Below are positions 1-31,690 of a DNA stretch of 64,000 nucleotides, in pieces. The notes beneath the pieces were generated by a model. The model was not told the DNA's origin and did not search any database. It worked only from the letters and a program-made list of their open reading frames with translations. How positions within the stretch are numbered: position 1 is the first letter of the stretch; every line of letters begins with the position of its first letter. The position numbers and the translations under genes are program-made. The DNA comes from Ridgeia piscesae (Eukaryota; Annelida; Polychaeta; Sabellida; Siboglinidae), in NCBI GenBank assembly GCA_025642075.2, contig JAODUO010000078.1, forward strand, positions 306,501 through 370,500. The letters are read 5' to 3'.

Positions 1-270
1 TAACCACCTAGACGTCATGTATACTCAGTGTTCTTGTGAAGTACTGCAAAGGTAACCACCTAGACGTCATGTACACTCAGTGTTCTTGTGAAGTACTACA
101 AAGGTAACCACCTAGACGTCATGTACACTCAGTGTTCTTGTGAAGTACTACAAAGGTAACCACCTAGACGTCATGTACACTCAGTAAGTCTAGTGGGACA
201 GGAAGTACTACTCACTAGATGTCATATACACTCAGTGTGTCTTTGTTTCTACAGTGAAGTACTACAAAAG
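1..270 (+). repeat. 52 bp tandem repeat carrying a TOP2 exon end and donor site
   Basis: Three full units plus decayed ones. Each full unit contains gtgaagtactacaaag followed by gtaacc, which reads V-K-Y-Y-K-G, the residues just before GLGTST in TOP2 proteins, with a donor after the first G base (cuts before 52, 104 and 156). The first copy has a Tyr-to-Cys change. A diverged copy at 255-269 follows an acceptor-like tttgtttctacag but would give serine instead of glycine. The genuine exon end may be one of these or may lie before the window, so no coding exon is called here. Confidence 0.85.
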
Positions 271-695
271 TAATAATTTTGACGTGACGCACGTTCAAAG
301 TGTCTTGTATTGTGTGGTAGCCGTCATGAACATGGTATTCAGGCAAGGTTGCAATACACTTACAAATTTTTTCAGTTTTTGACATACATATATAATAAAT
401 ATATGTAAGGGCACACTCCCAGGGTATCAAATAAAAAAATGGTTAAAATGTAAAAAGAAAACAATCTATGTAAATAATGTAATGAGAATAACAAAGAGAG
501 AATAGTGAGAATATAGTGAACAGTGTCACACACACTACACCTATCATTTATCCCTTTAGGGTTTATGTGGAATTTGAAGGGATTCTATCTTGCAAAACAA
601 CAAGGGAAATGTTCCAACTGTCAACTTGTGCAATATCAGGTTGTTTTTGTCAACAGTTTTTATGTTGGTACTTACACATGATGTCGCTGTGTCAG
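271..695 (+). other. TOP2 intron remainder, AT-rich
   Basis: Non-repetitive AT-rich intron between the 52 bp array and window exon 1. I see no second exon or element in it. Confidence 0.6.
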
Positions 696-21267
<20,572 letters not shown>

Positions 21268-22625
21268 TCACCTAGGTTGGGAGGCATGACCGCCAAGACA
21301 GAAGAAACGGCCGCGTGGCCCATGGACCCCACAGACCCCCCACGGCTGTGCATTTACAAGCACCAGTGTCTGCAGTGACACTGACACTTCGCAGCAGAGA
21401 CACTTATGTACAGCAGTTTGGCTGGCCATATCGCTGGTGCACTTTGACCTTTTGTTGAATAGGTGAAACAGTACAGTTGACTATATGAATTCCGGTTGTC
21501 TAATCTCTTAAGTTATTGTTATCTTCATTCTAGGAGGTCGTAGTTTTCATCGGGTTTTACTGGATGGTTTTTACAGTCGTTCAAGCAGAGCATCTGATTC
21601 ACTGCTCTACATACACTGGACACTGCCCCAGTGATGTGATTGGATGTCATGGTTTTTAAAGCAATCACAACTACCAAATCAACTAAATATATGTTCGCGT
21701 GCAGTAATGCATCAATTCTGGGTTTAGAAAAAATTCTTATAAAGATTGTGATATTTATTAGAGATGGATTTGTGTAACTCTATCAGTTTAGAACCATTTG
21801 TTGGTGGGTTGTGTGGACTGAGCTGGTATTTGTAAGTTATTTATCAAGATTCACATTGTGTCTGTCCTATTGCTGCTGTATTGCATCCGTTCGGTTTCAA
21901 CCAGCAATTACATATACTTGTTCAAGATGACGAATTCATGGAAATGACCCTCAGAAAATCATAGAATTGTGTACCAACTGATATTTTAGGTGCGTACTAG
22001 AAGAGTTGGCGCCGATTTGTTTGGTGCAGCGTCCGCTTGTCATCTGGCAGATACAAAATCAAGCATGTTTTGGGTGTATACCTGAACTGCGATCTTAGCA
22101 TAAGAATTTAGCATGTGTCAAGGTTTAGTTGTAATTAGAAGAGTTCGGTGTGTTATGTACAGCGTGTCGACGCATGCACGTGTACAGTGCAAGTAAACGT
22201 TGCTGCAGCCTTGTGGGTCAGTCGACTCTGGCAGCCAGGATATAACTCTTGCTGACCAAGGCCAAACGTTACACCCGACTGGGATAAAACGCATCTACAG
22301 GCAGCTTAGTGTAACCAAGAAGGTTCTTGAAACATTTTAATTGCATTTTATATCTACATGTTAGTTTGATAGGGTTTTGTATTTGTGTTTCACCGGTGGA
22401 TACAGATGTTATTCGGCATGAGAGACGGTTAGATTGAGAGATGTGTGCAGGTGTTTGAGAAGAAAGGAAATGTGTCCTGGCTAGTAGTTGCATGTGTTGG
22501 TCGGAAAGTAACCAGTTTGGAAACTATGTTTGTTGTGATTACAAAAGAACTGGCATCAGTCAGTGACGTTTTGTACTGAAGTATATATGGAGGAATTATG
22601 CCAGAATAAAATAATATCAGACTAC
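21268..22625 (+). other. TOP2: TOP2 3' UTR (inferred)
   Basis: Single-copy sequence behind the TAG stop. The first clear poly(A) signal in a suitable context is aataaa at 22605-22610, giving a UTR of about 1.35 kb. No transcript evidence was available. Confidence 0.5.
22605..22610 (+). promoter_or_regulatory. Candidate poly(A) signal for TOP2
   Basis: Canonical aataaa followed by an AT- and TG-rich stretch (ttgttgtgtatgttg at 22631-22645) resembling a downstream element. Confidence 0.45.
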
Positions 22626-24326
22626 TGATTTGTTGTGTATGTTGAATAGTAAAAAAGGCTGGGAATATCAAAATGCAACAACACCAAGAATTTTTTTTTC
22701 TTGCACGGTTTTTCTTACCTGAAACGCATTACTTGTAAATAATATTTTCAAGTTTCATTAATTCAACAATTGGTATGAAGTGTAGGCGAAATGTCAAAAA
22801 TAAGGGGATTCCATGTTCTTTCAGCCAACATTATGGTTATGTTATGTTAATCATAAACTATTCCTTAATATTAAAGCTGCTCCCTCCACTCGTTTGCTAA
22901 TTGCCAAACCGGTTCTTTTATGACCAGATGTGTAATGTGTTAATAGTTTAACTAGTATGCACAGTCAGCTAATTTTTTAAATGCGTACTTGTCATTTTTT
23001 AATCGTAAAAAAAGAATCGCCGTTACACCGGGTATAACTGGCGAAACAATCAGCAGCTGCCGACGTCCTTTGCTTTTTGGGTTACGTGCTTTATGCGAGA
23101 TCGACCTACAATAACAAATCGCACGTGCTTTTGCGCGTCATGACTTAGATTCCAAAGGCAAAGTGATTCTTCTATGAAGGTACGCTTGAAGTGCATTAAC
23201 GCAGTTAGCAACAAGAGCGAGTAGTCGGGGGTAATTCACTCTTGTGAACGTCTACTCGACGCGGATTCTCTAACTTGTAAGATTATAATAATTATAAGTC
23301 TGACAGTGTCACTGACAAGACAAACCAGTTTGAGTTGACAGTCACCATCAATATCGCTCGGCATCACTCAGCCAGACACAACCTGTGTTGATATGTACCG
23401 GTATTGTATTTGATTACGCAGGATCTTGTTAATAAACTTAGTAATTGCGAAAGTACATATCCATAGAGAATAGATGACGTGAGGGACGAAATGATAAATA
23501 AAATTGACATGGGGGACTGGTAGTAGGCTCTTGTTGGTCGGGCAAGAAACGTATTTTTAGGGGGAGCATCCGTTATCTCGTTAACAGAATGTCAAACGGA
23601 GAATTACATTAATCTCACAATTATTAAAACAATGTTTTGCGACTCACATTTCAGTACTATTACTGAATGTTGTTGATTTCCATTAAATGTTATGCAAAAT
23701 AATTTAGATTTTTATGACAGCGATGATTGATTAAAATGTTAATACAATAGGTGTACACTATTATATCATGCAAGTATTACATATAACATTCTTGCACTGG
23801 TTTCCATTGTAGTCAATTATGCCTGGCTGTAGTCTATGTACCTGGTACCTTGCAACTCACATGTGCCAGCTGTTTTCAAATATTTATCAACATTTTCATC
23901 ACAGCAGTATATGAATGCATAATATATTCAAATTATAATATTGCTACAGGCCACACTACAATGCAAAAGTGAGACAAGGCAGAGGAGGGGCTAAGATTAA
24001 GGCAGTCACATGGGTATGGCAGATGCCGGGAGGATACGTAGTCTGCGGGAGGCTCACATCTGATCAATCCAGGTAATTTAAACATTTTAACAATCAACAA
24101 TGTATAAATTATCAAAATATTTTAATATGTCCACATTGTTTTCATTCACATATTATCTTGAGTATGGATAACTCTTGTTAGTCTTGTATAATGTATATTA
24201 TGCCCAATGTGTCAACACAGACATTAATTTTCATGAAATAAAATGCTGGTGTATGTGGATGCAGACTGCATTATGTGTGTGTGTGTGCGTGCGTGGAATA
24301 TTGTGTATGTTTGTGGGTGATTGCAG
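22626..24326 (+). other. Region between TOP2 and NIPBL exons
   Basis: No NIPBL HEAT-repeat exon is recognisable here. 22990-23280 is locally CpG-richer with a gcacgtgc E-box at 23121-23128 and could be promoter-like. 23950-24072 is bounded by ctacag and gtaatt like an exon. Its only open + frame does not join in phase with the exon at 24327, so if it is an exon it is non-coding or belongs elsewhere. (TG)n with gcgt sits at 24274-24294. Confidence 0.4.
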
Positions 24327-24473
24327 AAAGCGACGTTGAGTGAGCTGATCTACATGGCAGACAACATGGCCTTCCTGCCCTACCAGGTTCAGGATGAGCC
24401 TCTCTTCATCATTCACCAAATCGACATCATTGTCTCGGTGTCAGGCTCAAACATCCTGCAGTCATACAAAGAG
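24327..24473 (+). CDS. NIPBL: NIPBL exon a
   Basis: 49 codons, KATLSELIYMADNMAFLPYQ to SGSNILQSYKE. Phase 0. Acceptor gtgattgcag, donor gtaggt at 24474. Two in-frame ATGs lie inside; the second (24366) has aacATGG context and could start a short product. Confidence 0.92.
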
Positions 24474-27400
24474 GTAGGTAGTTTGTTTCTCTGTCAAAAC
24501 GAGGTCATCATCGCCTCTCCCTCTATGTCCCTTGTGGAGAGTTGTGGGGTGGGGCCAGTATCAGTTGATCTTTGTGTTCTCTCAACTATTTGTGTCTAGT
24601 TTCTGTCTATCTATTGTGCTAACAGATAATATGCCGTTCTCTCCCATACACGGCTGGTCCCTCCCACCCGTTTTAAAACCTCTCAGTACTATCTTATTTC
24701 TGTCTGTATTTAGTATGTTTTTCTGTTTTCCATGTTCTCTTGGTCAATCTCATCACGCTTATTCAATAATCAGCTGTGTTTTATAAAACAAGTAGTTACA
24801 TAAAAAGTACTTTTAAATATTTCCGAGTGTCAGTGGCAGAAACAGATGTGCACTGGCACTTCTGATGGTGCATTTCTTTGCAGTCTGCAGCATCTCCTGT
24901 TCTGTGTACACTTGGTGCTGTCTACGACATCTTATTGGATATGTTCAGAGTTCAGTCTCTTATTCTCGTATTCTGCTAGAAGTCACATTCCTCCTTTTGA
25001 TATTGTCAAACTTTGTATTCATTCATGCATGGATAACCACAGAGATAAAATTATGTTTTCTCATATTAAATAATGTACTACAAAATGTCATACTTTAGTA
25101 AAACAAGTTTGTTTTGTAGCAGTGACACTTGGAGTTGTGATGTTCATATTCTGTAGTCACAGGAGAATGAACCTGTTGCTGTTTCTTCAGGTCTTCTTTC
25201 CTGGAGCAGCTGATGATGACAGAGCTAAGCTTGAAGACAATGATGATGAGGAGTTGAACACATTATTAGGTTGGTAAAGTAATCGCAACACATCCATTGC
25301 AATAACCAATATAATTTATTCATTTGTTGCACATTATCATACTTGCCCAAAAAGAACAATCCATACTTTACTACAGAAGTCATCATTAACTTTCTGCACG
25401 GTTCAATGTAAAATCTGCTGTCATCACTCGCTCAGTTTACAAGCAAATAACTGTAACATGAATTGTTTTTGATCTAGTTCGGGCCGTATTACCAAAACAT
25501 TATTGGTTGTTTAGGAAGTTACTACATGCTTTGTGATGGACATGTTTTTTGGGCGTTGATGTAATGTTGGTATTATCAAATTGTCATTGATTTGCTTGGA
25601 TCATCCTGCTGCAGTTGTAAGATATCTGAATGTTTATAATTTGGTATTGCAGAGCGTATGCCAGAAGACACAACGGCACTGCTGAACTTGTTTAGGATGT
25701 CACAGGGCTGCATACGTCTACTGATGCTCAAACAACATCTGAAAGAACTGTATCGCTTCACGGACAGGTCAGCTATCAACATTGACCTTTCGTCGGCTGT
25801 AATTGTAATATGTATTAGTTTAATATAGTCAATAGTGCCAAGTCCAAGATTGTGGTGCATCATTACAGTAACAATTAATATATAATTGCAAAAAAAATTA
25901 GAATACCATTTCTACTCAATGTTGTATATAATAACAAACTAATAATAATTTAAAATACTAATGATAAGCAAATAAAGATAGAGTTTAGCCAGTTATGATA
26001 TCAGATGTTTTTCTGTAATGATTTGGTAGACCTTTAAAAATAAAAATAAATAATAGATCGTCTTGATTTTAGATCAGAGCAAGATTTGTTACAGAAACAC
26101 AGGAAGACTTTATTCCAAGTAACAAGTTCTCTTGTTAGCCTCCGTGAAGTTTATTGACATTTGTGTTGTTCCTTACAGCAAAATTCACCGCTACTCGCCA
26201 ACAGAACAGGCAAAGGTATGGGACAAACCTCTGAACTGCAAAGCAAAGATGACCTTTAACCCAAGCCAAGCAATGGATCTGGTTAGAGAGGGCACCCAAG
26301 ACTTGCCACAAGATGATGACACCAACACTAAGTTGATTCAGGGCTACTTAGATGTGAGTGCACTTTGTTAGTGTTCTATTTGAATAAAATAGCTGGATAT
26401 GATTTCTCGTTCACAATCTAAAAACTGTGATCGTGAAAATGTCTACGAACTAGTTGTGTTTTAAATATTTTATTATTGTCTAAACTGGGGGTTTATTAAT
26501 GACCCAACTGGAGGTGAAAATGTTGTAATAGAAAATATTACCGTAAATTTGACACAAGGATCATCCTGACTAAATGGACATTGGGTTAGTCATGTAATAT
26601 TGTATAAACAGTTTCTCTTCTGACATATAATTAAGCACAATTTTGAAAATACAATTACTCTGCTATCTGTATGAAATGGGCAGTTAGCGTGGAAGGTAAA
26701 TATGATATTTGAATGGAAATGTTTTAATACATTGATGGTAAAGAACTGATAAGACCACCCCTAATGAATGCCCACTCTCTTATTTCAGTTCAAACAGCTC
26801 ATGCTGTCCATAGACCCAGATGATGACGATGACATTCCCCCACCCCCCTCTCAGTCCGGTCATGGCACCCCAGCTGCTGCAGGCACGCCATCTGGTGGCC
26901 AGGCAGGGGGCGATGCAGCGGACGCAGCACAAGGTGGCCCTGAAACTGGCGAATCACAAGACTCAAAACCAGTTGCCGTTATTGATCTCTCCGGGGATGG
27001 CGATGGAGATAATGGTGGTCAAAAGGTGAGCACGGTCATTTCGTCATAATGAGACTTGATTTATTTATTTATGATTTATTTTAGAACTTATTCAGTCTAT
27101 TTCTTTAGTTAATTTAGGTATGTAATTACATTTGATTTACTGTATGACGTCTGTATGACAAATTTTAAAGCAACTCATTGTAGATATTTGTGTCAAGGAT
27201 GGACGCGGACGCTGGATCTGTGTTTCCCAATTCTTTATTCACAGTATAAACAAGACAAGACCCTGTAACAATAACAGAGGTGTTACCCACATGTATAAAA
27301 TTACACATATATACAATAAAACACAGGGTTACCTTTACCATAGATCAAATAGCACAATACAACCAAAAGATTCCAAAACATCTGCTCTCTGTTGACACTT

Positions 27401-28718
27401 TATGACAATTATCAAACACTAAGACGAATACATATCAACACTCCAAATGGCAAATATAATATAGAAATGCAAGACTAAATCACGATATGTACCTGCCCAC
27501 AGTCAGATGTCAGGACTATATTCTCAGGCTTCTTGCTTCCAAAGCATTCATGAAGCAATCACGCTGCAGAACAAAAATATGTTTCTACATCGCTCATAAT
27601 AAAAACCAGCAACATCTACCATGTACACATCAATTACATCAGTGCTGACCCCTAGTGATCATCCTCGTGCCAAACACCCAGACTTGTACAACTACAAGTC
27701 AACAGTTTGCACTCGTTAATATCAAACTTCAGTGTCTTAATTTGTGATCCATCACCAACAACCATGCTGTGACACTAAACATGTTCTCTCATGATACATA
27801 TATCGGTAGGTACTAGCACTTAACCATAACAATACTGGTTACCATTTCTCAATCAACCCACATGGATAGTGACGATTTGACTTAACATTTGATAAATACA
27901 TTAATACAACGATTTGTCGCTTCTTCCATAGAAAAACACGGTTCAGTATACATGACAATCATAACGGTTAGCTGTGGCATCATTACCCGGTAGTTACCAG
28001 CCCATATCAGAAGATTTTACATGTGGGAATACGAAGGGAAATTAAAATACTGCAATTACTGCGTAACTACGTAAGTATTAACTGTCCACAATTATCAAGG
28101 CGCAATAATGGCTCACATGTTACAGCACTCATGGCTCAAATGTTATTATACAATTGCAGTAATTAAACTCACCAAAGCAACTTCCCACTAAAAACACAGC
28201 CTCGTGGTTCGGTTCATATCCATTGCTTGCTCTCCACTCTGCCCCAAATCCCACTATCATCCCGCCGATCAAACTGCAGTGACACCTATTGTCACTGCTA
28301 ATTAACACTAAACATTAATCACCAGGTGGAGTCACCGATTACTAAACCAAATAAATACACAAAATACATACAATATGATAGCGTCGTGGCGGTCCATGAC
28401 ATCTGTTAACTAAAATACATTTATGTAACTTACTTACATTGATCTGAAATGACCTAATATTGCATACACAGAGTTGTGATTGCCGCCAAACTGATAAACT
28501 GTGATGATTATGTGCAGGTGGAGATACCGAAAGCACCATCGTCACTGATGGCATACCACAAGCGTTCGATGAGTTCACATCATCGCCGAGGTCGCACGTC
28601 AAAGTCATCCTCCCACAGCAGCAAACCTCAGAAACACAAGAAGAAGAAACGATGGCGGCATTATAGTGAGGATGATGACGAGGAAGGCGACAGCGAGGAC
28701 AGTGACTATGTGCTGTAG
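24327..28718 (+). CDS. NIPBL: Nipped-B-like (NIPBL/SCC2) cohesin loader, C-terminal 317 aa (6 exons)
   Basis: NIPBL with MAU2 loads the cohesin ring on chromatin and drives loop extrusion in the nucleus. CDS join: 24327-24473, 25191-25269, 25653-25767, 26179-26353, 26789-27025, 28518-28718 (stop TAG); all phases agree. The first exon reads LIYMADNMAFLPYQVQDEPL then FIIHQIDIIVSVSGSNILQS, close to the conserved end of the HEAT-repeat hook. Later exons have LLMLKQHLKELYRF, SKIHRYSPTEQAKVWDKPLN and GYLDFKQLMLSIDPDDDDD, all familiar NIPBL C-terminal motifs, then a Gly/Pro/Ala-rich linker and a basic Lys/Ser/His tail ending in acidic EDSDYVL. Vertebrate NIPBL is about 2,800 residues, so roughly nine tenths is absent and no earlier exon is seen back to the TOP2 stop. 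See the finding on nesting, fission or misassembly. Confidence 0.9.
25191..25269 (+). CDS. NIPBL: NIPBL exon b
   Basis: VFFPGAADDDRAKLEDNDD then EELNTLL: acidic linker as in other NIPBL proteins at this place. Acceptor gtttcttcag, donor gttggt at 25270. A second possible donor at 25274 would create a stop and is rejected. Confidence 0.85.
25653..25767 (+). CDS. NIPBL: NIPBL exon c
   Basis: ERMPEDTTALLNLFRMSQGC, then IRLLMLKQHLKELYRFTD, matching the LLLLMLKQHLK helix of NIPBL. Acceptor ggtattgcag, donor gtcagc at 25768. Confidence 0.93.
26179..26353 (+). CDS. NIPBL: NIPBL exon d
   Basis: SKIHRYSPTEQAKVWDKPLN, MTFNPSQAMDLVREGTQD, TNTKLIQGYLD. SKI-x-x-YSP-x-E-x-AKV-x-DK is the family signature. 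Acceptor tccttacag, donor gtgagt at 26354. Confidence 0.94.
26789..27025 (+). CDS. NIPBL: NIPBL exon e
   Basis: FKQLMLSIDPDDDDDIPPPP then a low-complexity Gly/Ala/Gln/Ser linker (79 codons). Acceptor cttatttcag, donor gtgagc at 27026. Confidence 0.9.
27026..28517 (+). other. Last NIPBL intron, with a possible degraded element
   Basis: 27191-28401 begins tgtcaaggatggacgc and ends with ggcggtccatgaca. The ends are partly complementary (tgtca..tggac..gacgct) over about 25 bp. No matching target-site duplication was found and there is no coding capacity. Confidence 0.3.
28518..28718 (+). CDS. NIPBL: NIPBL exon f (terminal)
   Basis: VEIPKAPSSLMAYHKRSMSS, HHRRGRTSKSSSHSSKPQKH, a KKKKR cluster, then acidic SEDDDEEGDSEDSDYVL and TAG at 28716-28718. 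Acceptor tatgtgcag. Confidence 0.88.
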   Translation: MEIPKAPSSLMAYHKRSMSSHHRRGRTSKSSSHSSKPQKHKKKKRWRHYSEDDDEEGDSEDSDYVL

Positions 28719-31200
28719 CGGTGCCAGTGGTGCTTGTTGCGGTGCGGAAATAGCAAAACTTTGTGATCAGTCGCATCTCTGCTATCTGGTGTGCTGATCA
28801 CAACTGCAGACTGTCCATTAGAATGGCTGTGTGGCTCCGTGAACTGACGGAGTTAAGATGAACAGGCAGTGGTGCACGTTCGTTGCAATGACAGGGCGTA
28901 GCCTACTGGCTTGTTGCCATGGGATACAGTTGCCATGGGATACAGGTTTTGTGTGAAACTAGTCACTGGACCACAGTTTGTAGCTTGTGTCGATATGGTG
29001 CTGTTTGGAGACTTATAGAAGACGTGAGGACGTTATCTGTGTGCACGGACAATGCATGCCTGCCTATGTCACAACAGCCCATGCGTCCTATATGTTGAGG
29101 TACTTGAAGCAACTGCAGAAGGGTCCTCTACTGGGGACAAGTTATCATAGACATCCTCATGGTCTACACCGGAACTACTGGAGGTAGTCGGAATGTGTGC
29201 TCTCACACATCTGATGTTTACAAGTGAACAACTGATACCACATTATACGGATAGACATATGGGTAGTCATGCCTGTCAACCCAAGAACCACAGGACCAAT
29301 CGACTCCGGTTGGTGACGTGATTGTCTCAATCTAGCACCGATCTAGAGCGTGCTATTGTTGTGAATAGATAAGATATTTATATACATAAATATATATATC
29401 TTGTTGGACTATTTATATTTGTATGTGTCGTGACATTCGTCTCTTACGTAGCTCTGCTGTTGGTATACAGTGGTAGTGTACATTTTTAGAGTTAGGAGCA
29501 TGGGAGGGTGGGTTCTTTGTGTACATTTTTCATTTCATAGACATCTGATTGAATATAAAATTATGTGTTTATTGTTTTTAATCATTGGGGTTCTTTATGT
29601 GAACAGATCAAGGCCGTATTTCACTAGGGTTTTATGTGTTGATGAAACGTGGTTTCTGTTGGAATCTATGTTTGCTCACAACTTAAAGACTGATTTTAAC
29701 ATTATGCTTGCAATTTGGTTTATGTGATAATGACACATTAATTGTTAAAATTAATGTCATCAGATTGGAATTTTGGCTCACATATAATGACATTTATATT
29801 ATTGATAGAATTGTTTAAAAAAAACAGTTTAAAGCAGTTTATAAATTGTAATTATGGAAAAGAAATAACCTATTTGCATTGTGAGACGATGCTGCAAGGT
29901 GTTAGGAAGATCTCTAGACACGATAGGTCAGGTCTATTCCGTAGAGAAATAATAAGGTATTTTATCCAGTTACCTTGAATTTGGTGACTTTCCTTTGACC
30001 TTGATAGATTGGGAGAAGGGTGCTATTATAAGGCACAGCCGATTTGTCAGAGAATCATTGTTTAATTGTCAAGAATCAAAGGCCTGTTACTAGGGCATTG
30101 TGGAAAATGGCTGTCACCAAATTCCGCTGCAATTGCAGGCCATTATTACTATTTAATGTTATTTCTGTTCAAATAGAAGTTGATGTACGACGTGTTTTGT
30201 TGACAGCCACACAATACCAGAGGTATCTTTCACTTATCACGCCAGTTAATCGGAAACACCGTATTCCGCCCTGATCTATTGAATGGTCCTGCATTTAAAG
30301 AACTCATGGAGAGCAGGATGAATTTCTGTCAGTTGTGACTGTGCCATCAAACGCTTGTACAAGCGAACATTGCATTGTAACAAGGTCACTAAATGTGCGA
30401 GTTGCTAGCTGAACTGGAAAGTCGACCATCTTGTTTCGTTCCTGCAAGTTTTATTACTTGTTGATAAGTTACCTTCTTAGTAGTCTAACGATATTTTAAG
30501 AGTTGTGTTATTATAGTATGTAAGAAGTGTCGTATCCTCGCCGCGGTCCTTACAACTGGATAGGAATTACACCTAGGTTGTTTATGTACAGTCAAGACGG
30601 TTTTAGCATATACACACTACAAATGGTCCAGCAAATAGGCATCTTTTTTCAGGAAATAAAGTTTGCATTTAAGGTTCTAGTGTGTTGCTTCCTGCTATTT
30701 AGTCTTAGCCCACAGGTCCAATGGAGTTACGTCATCGCTCTGCATACGCCATTAGCTCTCGTATCTCAAAAACCGTTGAAGATCTTTTTTCTGATTTTGC
30801 ATAGATGTTTCTTAGGGTACTATGCACACAAAATTTAAAGTCTATCAACTCATGTTAAAGCCTCCAGGGCCCCAAAACTGGTACATTTTAATAGAGTATT
30901 GTCACTGTACACAAGCAATCTGTAGTTGACTGCTCTTGTAAGGGCATCTGAACGTCTCCCCAGAAATCAAAACTCCACTACCCCATCTGTAAAGCTGGAC
31001 ATTTCCTACCTTTGTTGCAGGAAATGTCCAGGGAGCCATGGACATGCGTTAAATTCATTATCGATTAAACTTTAGGTATTCAACAATCTTCCACAGTCTG
31101 GTTAAACTCCATCAGTCCAATCATTTGAGGCTAAAATGTATCAATTATGGGAAAAGCACCCTATAAAAAAACTACACTGCACTACCTTTATTATAGATTG
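28719..31200 (+). other. NIPBL 3' UTR and spacer before the MAP3K promoter
   Basis: Single-copy AT-rich sequence. The nearest clear aataaa is at 30655-30660, so the UTR end is uncertain. A 13 bp perfect hairpin lies at 30995-31031. No conserved coding frame was recognised on either strand. Confidence 0.45.
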
Positions 31201-31204
31201 CGTC

Positions 31205-31690
31205 AAACTCTGACGCATGCGCACAGTCCAAAGAGATGTTAAAAAAGCTGGCACAAGATTGTCAAGAGGCAGGAATGCTTAGTCATCCAAGAAGAGCACC
31301 CGTAAAATTTTATTTAACGAAGCCAGGCGGTAGAAGGCGCCACTGGTACTACTGCCAGCGACGACAACAATGCACTTTCCACCGGCAGAGGGCGAACGAG
31401 GTGTGATGGCATTTTTGTGACGTCATACCAAGTACCTGACGAGGTGAGTTGAGGTAGGAAATAGGGAACGAGGGAGGGGCGGGGTGTATCTAAGCGTGAT
31501 TTTACAGTCAACACATACGTGTTTCGTGACTAGGAATACGTACTGTAGCCCAAACAAACCTATGTCCGTCACATCAACATCGGTGGCGGTTCCCGACTGC
31601 TTCTCGATTTCCGATTCAGTCGGGACTAAAAAGCGCTTGAACTTGAACGTGAAGTTACGTTATTACCCCGTCTTAGCCGTGCTTCAGTTG
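31205..31690 (+). promoter_or_regulatory. Promoter-like CpG-rich patch, probable MAP3K promoter and first exon
   Basis: A cluster of motifs in otherwise AT-rich DNA: gacgcatgcgcac (NRF1-like) at 31212-31224, ccggcagagggcga (CTCF-core-like) at 31382-31395, tgacgtca (CRE) at 31418-31425, ggggcgggg (GC box) at 31476-31484. A strong donor gtgagt starts at 31690. It is the only such cluster between NIPBL and the MAP3K start codon. Transcription start and strand are inferred. Confidence 0.5.
31490..31689 (+). other. Putative MAP3K 5' exon 1 (start uncertain)
   Basis: It ends at donor gtgagt (31690). It contains ATG at 31562 opening 42 codons (MSVTSTSVAVPDCFSISDSV...) plus two bases. If joined to 38388-38471 and 39528-39586 the frame stays open for 88 codons and stops with TAA directly before the MAP3K start codon. 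The exon start is a guess. Confidence 0.35.

Larger units (their letters stand above)
25270..26788 (+). other. NIPBL introns, single-copy
   Basis: Introns 25270-25652, 25768-26178 and 26354-26788, and also 24474-25190, are AT-rich. No repeat, element or extra exon is recognised in them. Confidence 0.55.

Noticed and set aside
25274..25279. Second donor gtaaag for NIPBL exon b
   Set aside because: It would place TGA at the junction with the next exon; the donor at 25270 keeps the frame.
28342..28776. 144-codon minus-strand frame over the NIPBL terminal exon
   Set aside because: Antisense shadow; the + strand shows the NIPBL tail with good splice sites and stop.
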